From: JAAFHB01 sp038236995
Lineage (GTDB): Bacteria; Bacteroidota; Bacteroidia; Bacteroidales; Prolixibacteraceae
Reading direction: 5' to 3'
DNA length: 64,000 bases
Assembly (NCBI GenBank): GCA_038236995.1
Contig: JBBRZE010000006.1
Location: 1-64,000, forward strand
The translations under genes and the position numbers were made by a program. The notes beneath the pieces were generated by a model. The model was not told the DNA's origin. It ran no database searches and saw only the letters and a list, made by a program, of their open reading frames with translations. Position 1 is the first letter of the stretch. Each line of letters begins with the position of its first letter. Below are positions 8,700 to 17,001 of the stretch, in pieces.

Positions 8700-10285
8700 A
8701 GTATCTTGTTATTTTTGTATAGAATAAACTTTCCGTTTGCATTTGCCTCCTCTTTGTGGCACTTTTCACAACTAACCGTTAGGTGAGCTCCTTCAAGTTT
8801 AAACCTTGAAGAATTATGATCGAATGTGGATTTTTTCCAATCTTCAAATCCATGACATTTCGTACAGTCTGTTTTTCCTTTGACATCAAACTGACCAGCA
8901 TGCAAATTTTTGTGACAGCCGGTACAATCAACTGTAAGCTCTGCAAACTTTTGAATCCGCTGACCCGCATTGTCTTTTGCATAGTGACAGGCAGCACACG
9001 TTTGTTGGGCATGTACGCCTTCTATTTTAAATTTTGTTTTGGAATGGTCGAAATCAATCGTTTTCCAGTCACTAACGATGTGACATTCAGTACATTTTTC
9101 GTTCTGATAATATTTCTCCTGAATGAATCCTTTGTGCTCATTTTTATGACAGTCTGCACATATGCTCCCTATTTTTCTAAATGTCCAATTTTCCTGTTTT
9201 TTATGACAGGCAATACAAGGCGTAGCCAAATGGGCACCTTCGAGCTTGAATTTCGACAAATTATGTTTTTCGACAGTGAACGATGTTTCTGCAAATCCTT
9301 TATTATCATGGCACTGATTGCAATCAGGAGCTATTCCATTTTTGACAAATTCCTTCTTATGATAATCTGCGTGACAATCAGTACAATTACCATATTTTAT
9401 TGGAGTTGTAAGACTTGCTTTGTGACATGATTTGCAGGCCACTGATTGATGCTTACCAACCAGTTTAAAATCGGTTTTGTTGTGGTCGAAATTACCGGTA
9501 GATTTGATTGAATGAAAAGATTCTTCAGTATGACACTGTTTGCAATTTTGCCCAAATTTATTTTGATGTGCATCTTTGTGGCAACTGCTGCAATTATTGA
9601 ATTCAGTACCAGCGAATTTTTGTACCGATTTACCATTTACAATTTCTGATTTGTGACATTTAGCGCAATCCACATTGATGTGTTTTCCGACTAAAGGAAA
9701 TTTAGTGGTATTGTGATCAAAACCAGTTGCGTTTTTAAAGGATTCAAATCCGTGACAAGTATTACAATTTGGTGACATTTTTCCTTTGTGGAAATCGTCG
9801 TGACAAGTAAGACATTCTTTGGTTAATCCCAAATAAGTCGATGTATACTGCTTTAGTTTCGGATCTTTAATGAAGGAGGGCTTATGGCATGATTTACAAT
9901 TACAGGCTTTGCAATCTTCGCGGGCATGTGCCCCTTTCAATTCAAAACCGGTTTTTGCATGATTAAAAGTTGTCTTATCGAATTTTATAATCTGGAAGTT
10001 ACGTCCGTGATGATCATTGTGACAGACAAAGCAATCTTTTCCACTGACCTCTGCTGAAGCATGAAATCCCTCTTTCGCAATAATTAACAAATTGATCTCT
10101 TTGTGACAATCCAGACATTTTTCCCTGGTTACTTTGTTACCCACATCATGACATTTGGTGCAATTACTTACACCCTCCAGATTGGCATGCCCTTTACTCA
10201 GCTCACCCGGCGAAATCTGAGCTGCTGCATTGTACCCGCTAAAAAGGCACATTGAAAACAAAATAATTAGACGGACCAATTTCAT
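8678..10285 (-). CDS. Secreted c-type cytochrome with 20 CXXCH heme motifs
   Basis: A 535-residue protein. The ATG at 10285 is preferred over the TTG one codon earlier. The signal peptide is MKLVRLIILFSMCLFSGYNAAAQ. I count 20 CXXCH motifs, with recurring FDHNxxxFxLxGxHxxxxCxxCH segments that resemble the repeat of the downstream 31-heme protein but are far more diverged and more Lys-rich. A cysteine cluster CKACNCKSCH lies near residue 127, with two Cys beyond the heme motif. The last motif, CSNCH, is encoded inside the 22-bp overlap with the next gene, so the two are probably translationally coupled. No membrane anchor is visible. By gene order it is likely the electron-transfer partner between the inner-membrane components and the 31-heme protein (inference). 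Confidence 0.92.
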   Translation of the reverse strand: MKLVRLIILFSMCLFSGYNAAAQISPGELSKGHANLEGVSNCTKCHDVGNKVTREKCLDCHKEINLLIIAKEGFHASAEVSGKDCFVCHNDHHGRNFQIIKFDKTTFNHAKTGFELKGAHAREDCKACNCKSCHKPSFIKDPKLKQYTSTYLGLTKECLTCHDDFHKGKMSPNCNTCHGFESFKNATGFDHNTTKFPLVGKHINVDCAKCHKSEIVNGKSVQKFAGTEFNNCSSCHKDAHQNKFGQNCKQCHTEESFHSIKSTGNFDHNKTDFKLVGKHQSVACKSCHKASLTTPIKYGNCTDCHADYHKKEFVKNGIAPDCNQCHDNKGFAETSFTVEKHNLSKFKLEGAHLATPCIACHKKQENWTFRKIGSICADCHKNEHKGFIQEKYYQNEKCTECHIVSDWKTIDFDHSKTKFKIEGVHAQQTCAACHYAKDNAGQRIQKFAELTVDCTGCHKNLHAGQFDVKGKTDCTKCHGFEDWKKSTFDHNSSRFKLEGAHLTVSCEKCHKEEANANGKFILYKNNKILCSNCHQ

Positions 10286-10345
10286 CAAAAATGCTTTAAA
10301 TCAATAAAATGAAAATTAAATATCCTTAATTAATGTTTTTAGGAT

Positions 10346-11680
10346 TTATCTGTGTTTCAAAATAGCTTCACCATATTTGGTGGTAATTTCAATTCCTATT
10401 TTTCTTAGGAATTGAGTTGGAAGCTCTCCTCCGGCAAAAATATATATCAAATCATTCCCCATCTTTAGAACCTCATCTGTATTATTCTCTGTGTAATTTA
10501 TTGATTCCGGCTCAATGGATACAATATTTGAATTAAGCTTTAAATCAATCAATCCACTTTTTATGGCGGCATTTATATTTTCAGCATTTTTAGGTTTGAT
10601 TCGGCTAAATGCATTACTGCGATAAGAGATAGTTACCCTATTCTGATCAGCAAGAAGCAACGCAGACTCGATTGCCGAGTCGCCGCCACCAACAACAACA
10701 ATTCTTTTATTATTGATTAACTCAGGTTCTAAAAGCCGGTAAGCTACTTTTTCAGTATTTTCACCTGGGACATTCAATTTACGGGGAGTTCCCCGCCTGC
10801 CTATTGCAAGCAGTACACTTTTAGATGTGTAACTTCCACCATTCAAAGTGTCTATCCGAAATACATCACCTTCACGTTTGATTTCTTCAACTTTCGAATT
10901 TTCCTGAATGACAATACTGTTTTTTTCCAGGACCGTATTCCACAATTCAAGTAATTGCGATTTAGACGTTTCCTTAAAATTCACCTTCCCATACAGTGGC
11001 AAATCCATCGAAGAGGTCATCACAATTTTGGCCCTAGGAAAAGTGTAAACTGTACCGCCCAATGTATCTTGCTCTAATGTTAATACGCTTAAATTTAATT
11101 CCTTGGCTGCAAGAGTTGCCGAAATACCTGCGGGACCTGAACCTACTACAATTAAATCGTATGAAGCCTGTGAATCTTTTTTAATTGATTTTGCAATATT
11201 TTCGACGGCCTCGCGACCCTGAGTAACTGCGTTTTTAATAAGGCCCATTCCTCCTAATTCACCGGCTATAAAAATGCCGGGAACATTCGTCTCAAAATTA
11301 GGGTTTACATGTGGCAGGTCGACGCCCCTTTTTTCGGTACCGATATATAAAGAAATTGCCTCTACCGGACAGGCCCGAAAACATGCGCCATGACCAATAC
11401 AATGCGATGCGTTAATTATAGTTGCTTTGCCATTCCTTATACCCAAAATATTATCTTCAGGACAGGCTTTTATGCATGCCCCACTTTTGATACACCTTCG
11501 CTGATCAACAACAGGATACAAAGAGACCGGTTCGTATACTCCGTCCTCTTTTGCCTTCTCTATTTTCTCGCTTACTTCCCGTGATTCCCGCTTTTGCTTT
11601 CGGATATAGATATACAGAACAACTATTATAAGAATAGCTGTAACACCATAAATACCAACTTCTTCTATTGCTAAATCCAT
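10346..11680 (-). CDS. Membrane-anchored oxidoreductase: two ferredoxin-like Fe-S motifs plus FAD/NAD(P)-binding thioredoxin-reductase-like module
   Basis: A 444-residue protein with one N-terminal membrane helix (about 8-28) and a charged linker. The Fe-S region (61-108) has two motifs, C63-x5-C69-x3-C73-P and C94-x5-C100-x3-C104-P. Each has Ser (66) or His (97) where the second cluster Cys is normally found. A VPGIFIAGELGGMGLIKNA segment follows (about 133-151), then the FAD motif GSGPAG (180-185) and a second dinucleotide motif GGGDSAIESA (331-340). The redox CxxC of thioredoxin reductase is absent. I chose the ATG at 11680, just after the upstream stop; the frame from 11728 overlaps the membrane gene. 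It probably moves electrons between NAD(P)H and the heme proteins; the direction is not known. Confidence 0.87.
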   Translation of the reverse strand: MDLAIEEVGIYGVTAILIIVVLYIYIRKQKRESREVSEKIEKAKEDGVYEPVSLYPVVDQRRCIKSGACIKACPEDNILGIRNGKATIINASHCIGHGACFRACPVEAISLYIGTEKRGVDLPHVNPNFETNVPGIFIAGELGGMGLIKNAVTQGREAVENIAKSIKKDSQASYDLIVVGSGPAGISATLAAKELNLSVLTLEQDTLGGTVYTFPRAKIVMTSSMDLPLYGKVNFKETSKSQLLELWNTVLEKNSIVIQENSKVEEIKREGDVFRIDTLNGGSYTSKSVLLAIGRRGTPRKLNVPGENTEKVAYRLLEPELINNKRIVVVGGGDSAIESALLLADQNRVTISYRSNAFSRIKPKNAENINAAIKSGLIDLKLNSNIVSIEPESINYTENNTDEVLKMGNDLIYIFAGGELPTQFLRKIGIEITTKYGEAILKHR

Positions 11681-11684
11681 AATA

Positions 11685-12470
11685 TCAAAATATCCATTTA
11701 TAACCAAATGTAAGAACAACACCAACATGTATTACCATTACAATCAACATGATCAATGCAAATGGCAAGTGAGCAACATGCCAATACTTGAATATATTTT
11801 GCATCATATCGAGTCTTGCCATTCTTCGTGTCAACAATCTCTGACGGACTATTAATTGCTTAACTTTTCTAAAGTCAGAAACAGAGAGTTTTAAAGCTCT
11901 TAATTCCGAAACTACCTCGGAAGATTTTCCTGTTTTGATTTCGGAAATATCGATATCGAATTTCGTCTTTAGCTCCTTGTTAAGTTCATTTCTCATATCC
12001 TGCACTTCCAGCCAACTTAATTCACGTCCTTCTATGGATCGAGGTATTTGCAAATAAATAAAGCGGCCAATAATACCACTTGCCACAACAGCAACAAGAC
12101 TCCAGAAACTAACTGATACAATTCCACCGAATTTAAAAGAGGTGTGATATAGTATTAAAACAGGACCTAATGCGCAAAGAAAAATATGGAATTCAAGCCA
12201 ATATTTTAAAACCCCCACACGCGAGAAGAAATGAAATCTTTTTCTTACCATATACGAGAACACACCAATCAATATTAGCAATGTCCCTATAATTCCTAAA
12301 CCATGTCCCAATAAACCACTGGGTTTAAGCATGGCATAGTCTGGATGAAAAAATCGTTCTTCGATGGGAAGATTGTAAAAGGAAAAACCGAAATAACCCA
12401 ACAAAACTAAAGCTAATAAGACGACTACCACATAAAAGGACCGAATTAGCTGGTGAACTACCTTTGTCAT
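11685..12470 (-). CDS. Polytopic membrane protein, probable di-heme cytochrome b-type subunit
   Basis: A 261-residue protein with about five transmembrane helices: near residues 12-32, 52-72, 92-110, 118-138 and 235-258. Histidines suited to heme-b ligation lie in or next to helices: LLGHGLG, EFHIFLC, LILYHTSF, YWHVAHLPF and MVIHVGVV. A soluble, charged cytoplasmic loop (about 145-225) separates helices 4 and 5. The arrangement resembles small ferric-reductase or cytochrome b561-like subunits, though I cannot assign a family. It is the first gene of the operon, and its stop lies 4 bp before the Fe-S/FAD gene start. Quinone- or Fe-S-coupled electron transfer across the inner membrane is inferred from context. 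Confidence 0.7.
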   Translation of the reverse strand: MTKVVHQLIRSFYVVVVLLALVLLGYFGFSFYNLPIEERFFHPDYAMLKPSGLLGHGLGIIGTLLILIGVFSYMVRKRFHFFSRVGVLKYWLEFHIFLCALGPVLILYHTSFKFGGIVSVSFWSLVAVVASGIIGRFIYLQIPRSIEGRELSWLEVQDMRNELNKELKTKFDIDISEIKTGKSSEVVSELRALKLSVSDFRKVKQLIVRQRLLTRRMARLDMMQNIFKYWHVAHLPFALIMLIVMVIHVGVVLTFGYKWIF

Positions 12471-12684
12471 TATTCGTTACATTTATTGTAATTTAAAAAT
12501 AACATATCTAAACATAACGTTCGTAATAATAATTTAATCCCACCCATATGATATCTCCTTTAAGCTTGTATATAAATTTAAGGTCAATATAGAGAATTAA
12601 CAATCAAATCATAAAACTGACCTACCAACCCATATTATTTATAATGAATCTTAATATCAATGACCGATTTTATACACCAATTAA

Positions 12685-12736
12685 ACTAAAAAACAGGCTG
12701 TCAATTAAATCATTAGATGATTTTTTGATACAGCCT
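12685..12736 (-). terminator. Rho-independent terminator downstream of namZ
   Basis: On the minus strand the outer stem AGGCTGT/ACAGCCT (12730-12736 with 12695-12701) continues through an inner AAATCAT/ATGATTT stem. It is followed directly by a run of six T (GTTTTTTAG). It lies about 200 bp past the namZ stop and insulates the cytochrome operon. Confidence 0.75.
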
Positions 12737-12747
12737 ATTATTTTACT

Positions 12748-12765
12748 GTGTAAAATATTTCACAC
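12748..12765. promoter_or_regulatory. 18-bp near-palindrome, possible regulator-binding site
   Basis: GTGTAAAATATTTCACAC is palindromic apart from one symmetric mismatch pair. The TGTG...CACA ends recall Crp/Fnr-family sites, but the spacing is two bases longer than the classic site. It lies about 280 bp upstream of the cytochrome operon. Assignment to a regulator is a guess. Confidence 0.3.
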
Positions 12766-12937
12766 TATAAATTTACTTAAATATTCATTCTAGGTAACAA
12801 ATTCCAAAAAGATAAGAATGACTAAAGAATATGATCAGCATTGTAAACCCGGCAGGAAAATAAAGCCAATAAATTGATTATTAAAAAATTATAAATAAAA
12901 AATAAAGCGAATTAGTTAATTTTAACATTCAGCCATT

Positions 12938-14182
12938 TTAATACAGAAAGTATTTTTTAGCCTTTGCTCTGAATGCCACAATATCCTTTTCCCACAATTG
13001 TTTAATCGATTCTACCCGGAAAGTTTTGGAAAATTCAATCCGTATCTTATCAGTACCGCAGACCTTGTCTAACATATTGAGTCGTGATTTCTCGCACATC
13101 TTAAAGACATTTTTTTCGGGCCAGAGCAGGTGACATTCTTGTAGTACATAGAATTGGACAAGCGACAATTCCGCTTTCCCGTAATCGGAAACATATACCT
13201 GAATACCATGAACGACCTTATCTTTGGCGACACTGTAATAGGGGGTGAAATGAATCGGGCGAAACTGCAGACCGGGAAGATTTAATGCATTCATATTTCT
13301 TGCAAGACTGTCGGCATTGATCCATTCCGCTGCAAAAAGCTGAAAAGGCAGCGTGTAACCTACCCCGATACTCATCACATAAAGTTCTCCCAAAATACCA
13401 GAAATTGGGTAAAAAACAGGCGAATAGTTTTGTGGAATGTGGGGAGATGATGGTACCCATGGAAGACCGGTTTTCTCAAAAGTCATCTTCCGTTTCCACC
13501 CTTTCATCGGAATTACTGTAAGTTTGCATTTGATCTTATTCGCCAGCAAACCTTCTTCGTTTAAATAGGTAGCCAGTTCGCCTACTGTAAGACCATGTAT
13601 ATATGGAATCGGAAACTGGCTCACAAATGAAGTGAACGCTGGTTCTGTAAGACATCCCTCCATTTTAACGCCACCTAAAGGATTTGGCCGGTCCAAAACG
13701 ACAAATTCGATATTATTTTCAGCAGCAGCCTCCATTGCCAATCCCAACGAACTGATGTAAGTATATGAACGTGAACCAATATCTTGTATATCGTACACAA
13801 GCACATCGATGCCTTTTAACATTTCGGGCGTTGGTTTACGCGTCTTACCATAGATGCTGAAAACAGGCAATCCTGTTTCGGGATCTGTAACATTAGCGAC
13901 AGAGGTCCCTGCAGTATAATCCCCCCGGACACCATGCTCCGGACCATAGAGTGCCACCAGTTTAAATTCTTTCGAATGAAAAAAGAGGTCTACAGTCGAT
14001 TTAAGATTCCGGTCAACGCCGGTTGGATTTGTAATTAATCCAACTCTTTTACCTTTAATCGGTGAGAAATTTTGCGCTTTCAGCATTTCAACTCCGGTCT
14101 TTACTGTCCGTGCAGAGAGCATGGTTGTGATAAGGCCGAAAACCAAAACGACCAGCAAATGTTTACTAATTATTATTTTCAT
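12938..14182 (-). CDS. namZ: Exo-beta-N-acetylmuramidase NamZ (DUF1343, GH171)
   Basis: A 414-residue secreted protein. The ATG at 14182 gives a signal peptide (MKIIISKHLLVVLVFGLITTMLSA), whereas the frame start at 14194 is a TTG. The DUF1343 signatures are strong: GLITNPTGVD, GPEHGVRGDYTAGTSV, YDIQDIGSRSYTYI, DRPNPLGG and a C-terminal RIEFSKTFRVESIKQLW region. Characterised members (GH171) cleave terminal N-acetylmuramic acid from the non-reducing end of peptidoglycan fragments, so this enzyme complements the NagZ-type GH3 at 491-3511. It is divergent from the transglutaminase-like gene and shares its 96-bp promoter region, which holds a FadR-type palindrome. Confidence 0.9.
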   Translation of the reverse strand: MKIIISKHLLVVLVFGLITTMLSARTVKTGVEMLKAQNFSPIKGKRVGLITNPTGVDRNLKSTVDLFFHSKEFKLVALYGPEHGVRGDYTAGTSVANVTDPETGLPVFSIYGKTRKPTPEMLKGIDVLVYDIQDIGSRSYTYISSLGLAMEAAAENNIEFVVLDRPNPLGGVKMEGCLTEPAFTSFVSQFPIPYIHGLTVGELATYLNEEGLLANKIKCKLTVIPMKGWKRKMTFEKTGLPWVPSSPHIPQNYSPVFYPISGILGELYVMSIGVGYTLPFQLFAAEWINADSLARNMNALNLPGLQFRPIHFTPYYSVAKDKVVHGIQVYVSDYGKAELSLVQFYVLQECHLLWPEKNVFKMCEKSRLNMLDKVCGTDKIRIEFSKTFRVESIKQLWEKDIVAFRAKAKKYFLY

Positions 14183-14231
14183 TGATGACAGCAATTTTAA
14201 TGGTTTGAAATTAATACAAAATGTCTATTTT

Positions 14232-14247
14232 TAAATTTGTATTACAA
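14232..14247 (+). promoter_or_regulatory. -7 box TAAATTTG overlapped by a GntR/FadR-type palindrome
   Basis: TAAATTTG (14232-14239) matches the Bacteroidota -7 consensus TAnnTTTG; a TTTG lies upstream at 14204-14207 with a longer than usual 24-bp spacer. The perfect palindrome TTGTATTACAA (14237-14247) overlaps this box and fits the FadR-subfamily operator form t.GTm-N-kAC.a. The same palindrome type occurs upstream of susC. Repression at this site is inferred. Confidence 0.55.
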
Positions 14248-14278
14248 CAATCGTAAAAGTAAATAAAGCAATTAATAT

Positions 14279-15715
14279 ATGAATCATATTACCAACTTCT
14301 TTGCGCTGGTTATTATTCTCGTGATTGCGGGCTGTCAACAAAGGGTGCCGGTAAACCACACGCTACCCGATATTGAAACTGCTATTCAGAATGGTCAGTT
14401 GACTCTTGCTAATCAGTGGGCTGATTCAATATTAATGCATGGAAACCCCGATTCATCAATGAGAATAAAACTTTCATCGATCATTGATATGAACGGTCGA
14501 ATCAAGGCTGATTTTACGTTGAAAGCACCAGAAATTGAATCCCGCCTTCAAAAAGAATTTGGCGATTATTCACAAGATGACAGAGTTACATGGGAGAAAA
14601 ATAACTGGCTTGAATACAGGATGATCGATGGAGAAAAGCATTATTTCAAACGATCCATTTCAAATCTGAAATTAATCCTCCAAAGCCGGCAATCCAAACA
14701 AACCGAATCACAAGGATTTGTAACAGATAAATTCTCTTTGTTTTGCCTGGAGCAATCGCAAAAGGTGATAGCGGAAAGTAAACCTGATGGAAAACCAGTG
14801 CTTCCTGTTAATATGAAGGTTACCTACAGGTTGATAGTTGATGCTGATGCAGTTCCTGACGGTAAAACTGTCAGATGCTGGTTGCCATGGCCACGCGAAA
14901 TACATGATCGTCAAGGTAATGTCGCTCTTTTAAAAACAATCCCTGAAAAGCATTATATTGCTCCCGACACCGTTGAACAACGTTCTGTTTATATGGAGCA
15001 GATCGCCTCAAAAGGAAAACCAGTGGTTTTCGAAATTCAGTTTACTTATCAATCCAGTGCCCAATATTTTGATCTGAGCAAATTTAATATTCTCCCCTAT
15101 GATGCAACCTCCCTAATTTTCAGGAAGTACACAGGAGAGCAACATCCGCAAATCGTGTTCACGAACGAGATTAAGAAATTGTCGGACAGTATCGTGGGTG
15201 GCATCACAAATCCGGATGAAAAAGTAAGAAAACTCTATTACTGGATCAACAACCATGTCATCTGGACGGGCGCGCTTGAGTATTCCATCATTCCATTTAT
15301 TCCCGGATATGTTTTGACCAACCGGCGGGGCGATTGCGGAATGCAGACATTATTATTTATGACAATGGCAAGGTATCAGAAAATCCCAGTCAAATGGCAG
15401 AGTGGCTGGATGATGCATCCGAATGAGGTAAACCTGCACGACTGGTGTGAAGTTTTTTACAATGGCGTGGGTTGGGTTCCGCTGGATATGTCGTTTAATC
15501 TCCAGAATTCTGCCGCTTTACATGCGAAAGAGTTTTATATTAGCGGAATCGATGCATACCGTTTGATCGTAAACGATGCTATTGGAAGCAAATTTGTTCC
15601 GGTGAAGAAATTTCCACGTAGCGAACCTTATGATTTCCAAAGAGGTGAAGTCGAATGGGAAGGAGGTAATCTCTATTTTAACCAATGGAATTACGAGATG
15701 CACGTTGAATACTAA
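14279..15715 (+). CDS. Transglutaminase-like (papain-fold) lipoprotein
   Basis: A 478-residue lipoprotein; the signal peptide ends in the lipobox VIAGC (Cys at about residue 19). The C-terminal half holds a transglutaminase-like core with the expected catalytic triad: C353 in RRGDCGMQT, H387 in NLHDWCEV and D403 in VPLDMS. In bacteria this fold usually hydrolyses peptide or amide bonds rather than cross-linking. The N-terminal 170 residues are not recognised. It heads a plus-strand run with the NlpC/P60 gene (99 bp downstream) and the dipeptide epimerase, so action on peptidoglycan stem peptides is likely but inferred. Confidence 0.82.
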   Translation: MNHITNFFALVIILVIAGCQQRVPVNHTLPDIETAIQNGQLTLANQWADSILMHGNPDSSMRIKLSSIIDMNGRIKADFTLKAPEIESRLQKEFGDYSQDDRVTWEKNNWLEYRMIDGEKHYFKRSISNLKLILQSRQSKQTESQGFVTDKFSLFCLEQSQKVIAESKPDGKPVLPVNMKVTYRLIVDADAVPDGKTVRCWLPWPREIHDRQGNVALLKTIPEKHYIAPDTVEQRSVYMEQIASKGKPVVFEIQFTYQSSAQYFDLSKFNILPYDATSLIFRKYTGEQHPQIVFTNEIKKLSDSIVGGITNPDEKVRKLYYWINNHVIWTGALEYSIIPFIPGYVLTNRRGDCGMQTLLFMTMARYQKIPVKWQSGWMMHPNEVNLHDWCEVFYNGVGWVPLDMSFNLQNSAALHAKEFYISGIDAYRLIVNDAIGSKFVPVKKFPRSEPYDFQRGEVEWEGGNLYFNQWNYEMHVEY

Positions 15716-15742
15716 TACAGTGCTTTAAAACATATATTGAAA

Positions 15743-15774
15743 TTTATTCTGCGAATGAATTAATATTACATTTG
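15743..15774 (+). promoter_or_regulatory. Bacteroidota-type promoter upstream of the NlpC/P60 gene
   Basis: TTTA (15743-15746), 20-bp spacer, then TACATTTG (15767-15774), an exact match to TAnnTTTG with one mismatch in the -33 box. It is placed 41 bp before the ATG. Confidence 0.5.
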
Positions 15775-15814
15775 CAATTCGAAAGATGTCATACAAGATA
15801 CAATTTTCTGATTT

Positions 15815-16981
15815 ATGAAAATAGTTATAGCCTTTGCAGTATCCATTTTAACCCTGCTGATCAGTTGTCAACCACGATCGGTTGAACTTTTGCAATCTGA
15901 AATCGATGGCATTTCCAAACGTTGGGTTCCCGATAAACGGGTAGGCATTTGTGACCTCACACTGGTAAAAGGCAAAACCAATGAAATGATTTTAAAGGGG
16001 GAATCAATGTTTCCCGAGGCCAAAACCGAGGTGTTGCAGCTACTTAAAAGTAAAGAAATCTCTGTAATTGATAGTGTTGTGATACTTCCGGATACCATTC
16101 ACATGGAAAAAAACTGGGGTGTGGTAACTTTGAGTGTGGCCAATCTCAGAACAAAGCCTGCTCACTCGTCAGAACTGGCATCACAGGCAATCATGGGAAC
16201 TCCGGTACGGATTTTAAAAGAGGCTGACGGCTGGCTCTTAATTCAGACGCCAGATCAATATATCTCCTGGACGAATGCGACATCAGTACAACAGATGAAT
16301 CGTGCAGGAATCAACGACTGGCGAAATGCCGACCGGATCATTTATACCGACACTTACGGTATTATTTCGGGAGACAGCAAACTGTCATCTGTGGAAAGTG
16401 ATCTGGTTGCTGGCGCTATTGTTGTCAGAAAGTCTGAAGATAAAAACATTACAGAGGTGTCCCTTCCTGACGGCAGAACTGGTTATGTTTCAGCGCTGAA
16501 TTGGTTGAATCTAAAACAATGGAAAGATACGGTTAACCTGAATCCTGAAAAATTGATTGTTACTGGAAAAAAATTTATAGGATTTCCCTATTTGTGGGGA
16601 GGAACCTCTTCGAAGGGAGTCGATTGCAGCGGTTTTGTGAAGACAGTATGCTTTCTGAACGGCGTCGTTCTGGAGCGGGATGCTTCGCAACAGGCTAAAC
16701 ATGGTAAAGACATTGATATTTCGTCCGGTTGGGATCAACTTCAAAAAGGTGATTTGCTTTATTTCGGGTCGAAAGATCCTTACCGGGTGACCCACACCGG
16801 AATTTACATCGGCGACAGCGAGCTGATACATTCATCCGGAAGTGTCCGGATCAATAGTCTCGATCCGAAAAGGGAAAACTACAGTAAACATCTAAGTTCG
16901 ATATTAATTGGGGCAAGAAGAATTATTGGCATCCCTTCAGAGCAAGGCGATTTGCCGGTAAAACTACACAACTGGTATTAA
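15815..16981 (+). CDS. NlpC/P60 (C40) lipoprotein with SH3-type domains, probable murein peptide endopeptidase
   Basis: A 388-residue lipoprotein with lipobox LLISC near residue 18. The middle holds SH3b-like wall-binding repeats (VVTLSVANLRTKPAHSSELA at about 105-125, and a second around 185-225). The C-terminal NlpC/P60 domain (about 243-380) has the catalytic Cys C271 (GVDCSGF), H327 (THTGIYIG) and H339 (LIHSSG). Family members cut the D-Glu to L-Lys/mDAP bond of stem peptides and release L-Ala-D-Glu, the substrate of the epimerase encoded 20 bp downstream. The pairing strongly supports a muropeptide role. Position: periplasmic face of the inner or outer membrane. Confidence 0.9.
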   Translation: MKIVIAFAVSILTLLISCQPRSVELLQSEIDGISKRWVPDKRVGICDLTLVKGKTNEMILKGESMFPEAKTEVLQLLKSKEISVIDSVVILPDTIHMEKNWGVVTLSVANLRTKPAHSSELASQAIMGTPVRILKEADGWLLIQTPDQYISWTNATSVQQMNRAGINDWRNADRIIYTDTYGIISGDSKLSSVESDLVAGAIVVRKSEDKNITEVSLPDGRTGYVSALNWLNLKQWKDTVNLNPEKLIVTGKKFIGFPYLWGGTSSKGVDCSGFVKTVCFLNGVVLERDASQQAKHGKDIDISSGWDQLQKGDLLYFGSKDPYRVTHTGIYIGDSELIHSSGSVRINSLDPKRENYSKHLSSILIGARRIIGIPSEQGDLPVKLHNWY

Positions 16982-17001
16982 TCATTCTTTACAATTTTCA
17001 A

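Larger units (their letters stand above)
12471..12937. other. AT-rich 467-bp intergenic region upstream of the cytochrome operon
   Basis: No convincing gene. It separates the cytochrome b gene from the stop of namZ, both on the minus strand. It holds the namZ terminator (12685-12736) and the near-palindrome at 12748-12765. The cytochrome operon promoter should lie between about 12480 and 12690 on the minus strand, but I found no full TTTG/TAnnTTTG match there. Confidence 0.6.

Noticed and set aside
8816..9430. 204-codon plus-strand frame inside the 20-heme gene
   Set aside because: Antisense shadow: it lacks any signal or domain and lies fully within a strongly supported cytochrome gene.
4652..10285. 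Naming the cytochromes and barrel as MtrA/MtrB or Omc homologues
   Set aside because: Heme counts, repeat form and the barrel N-terminus (no CXXC) do not match those families well enough; only the general arrangement is similar.
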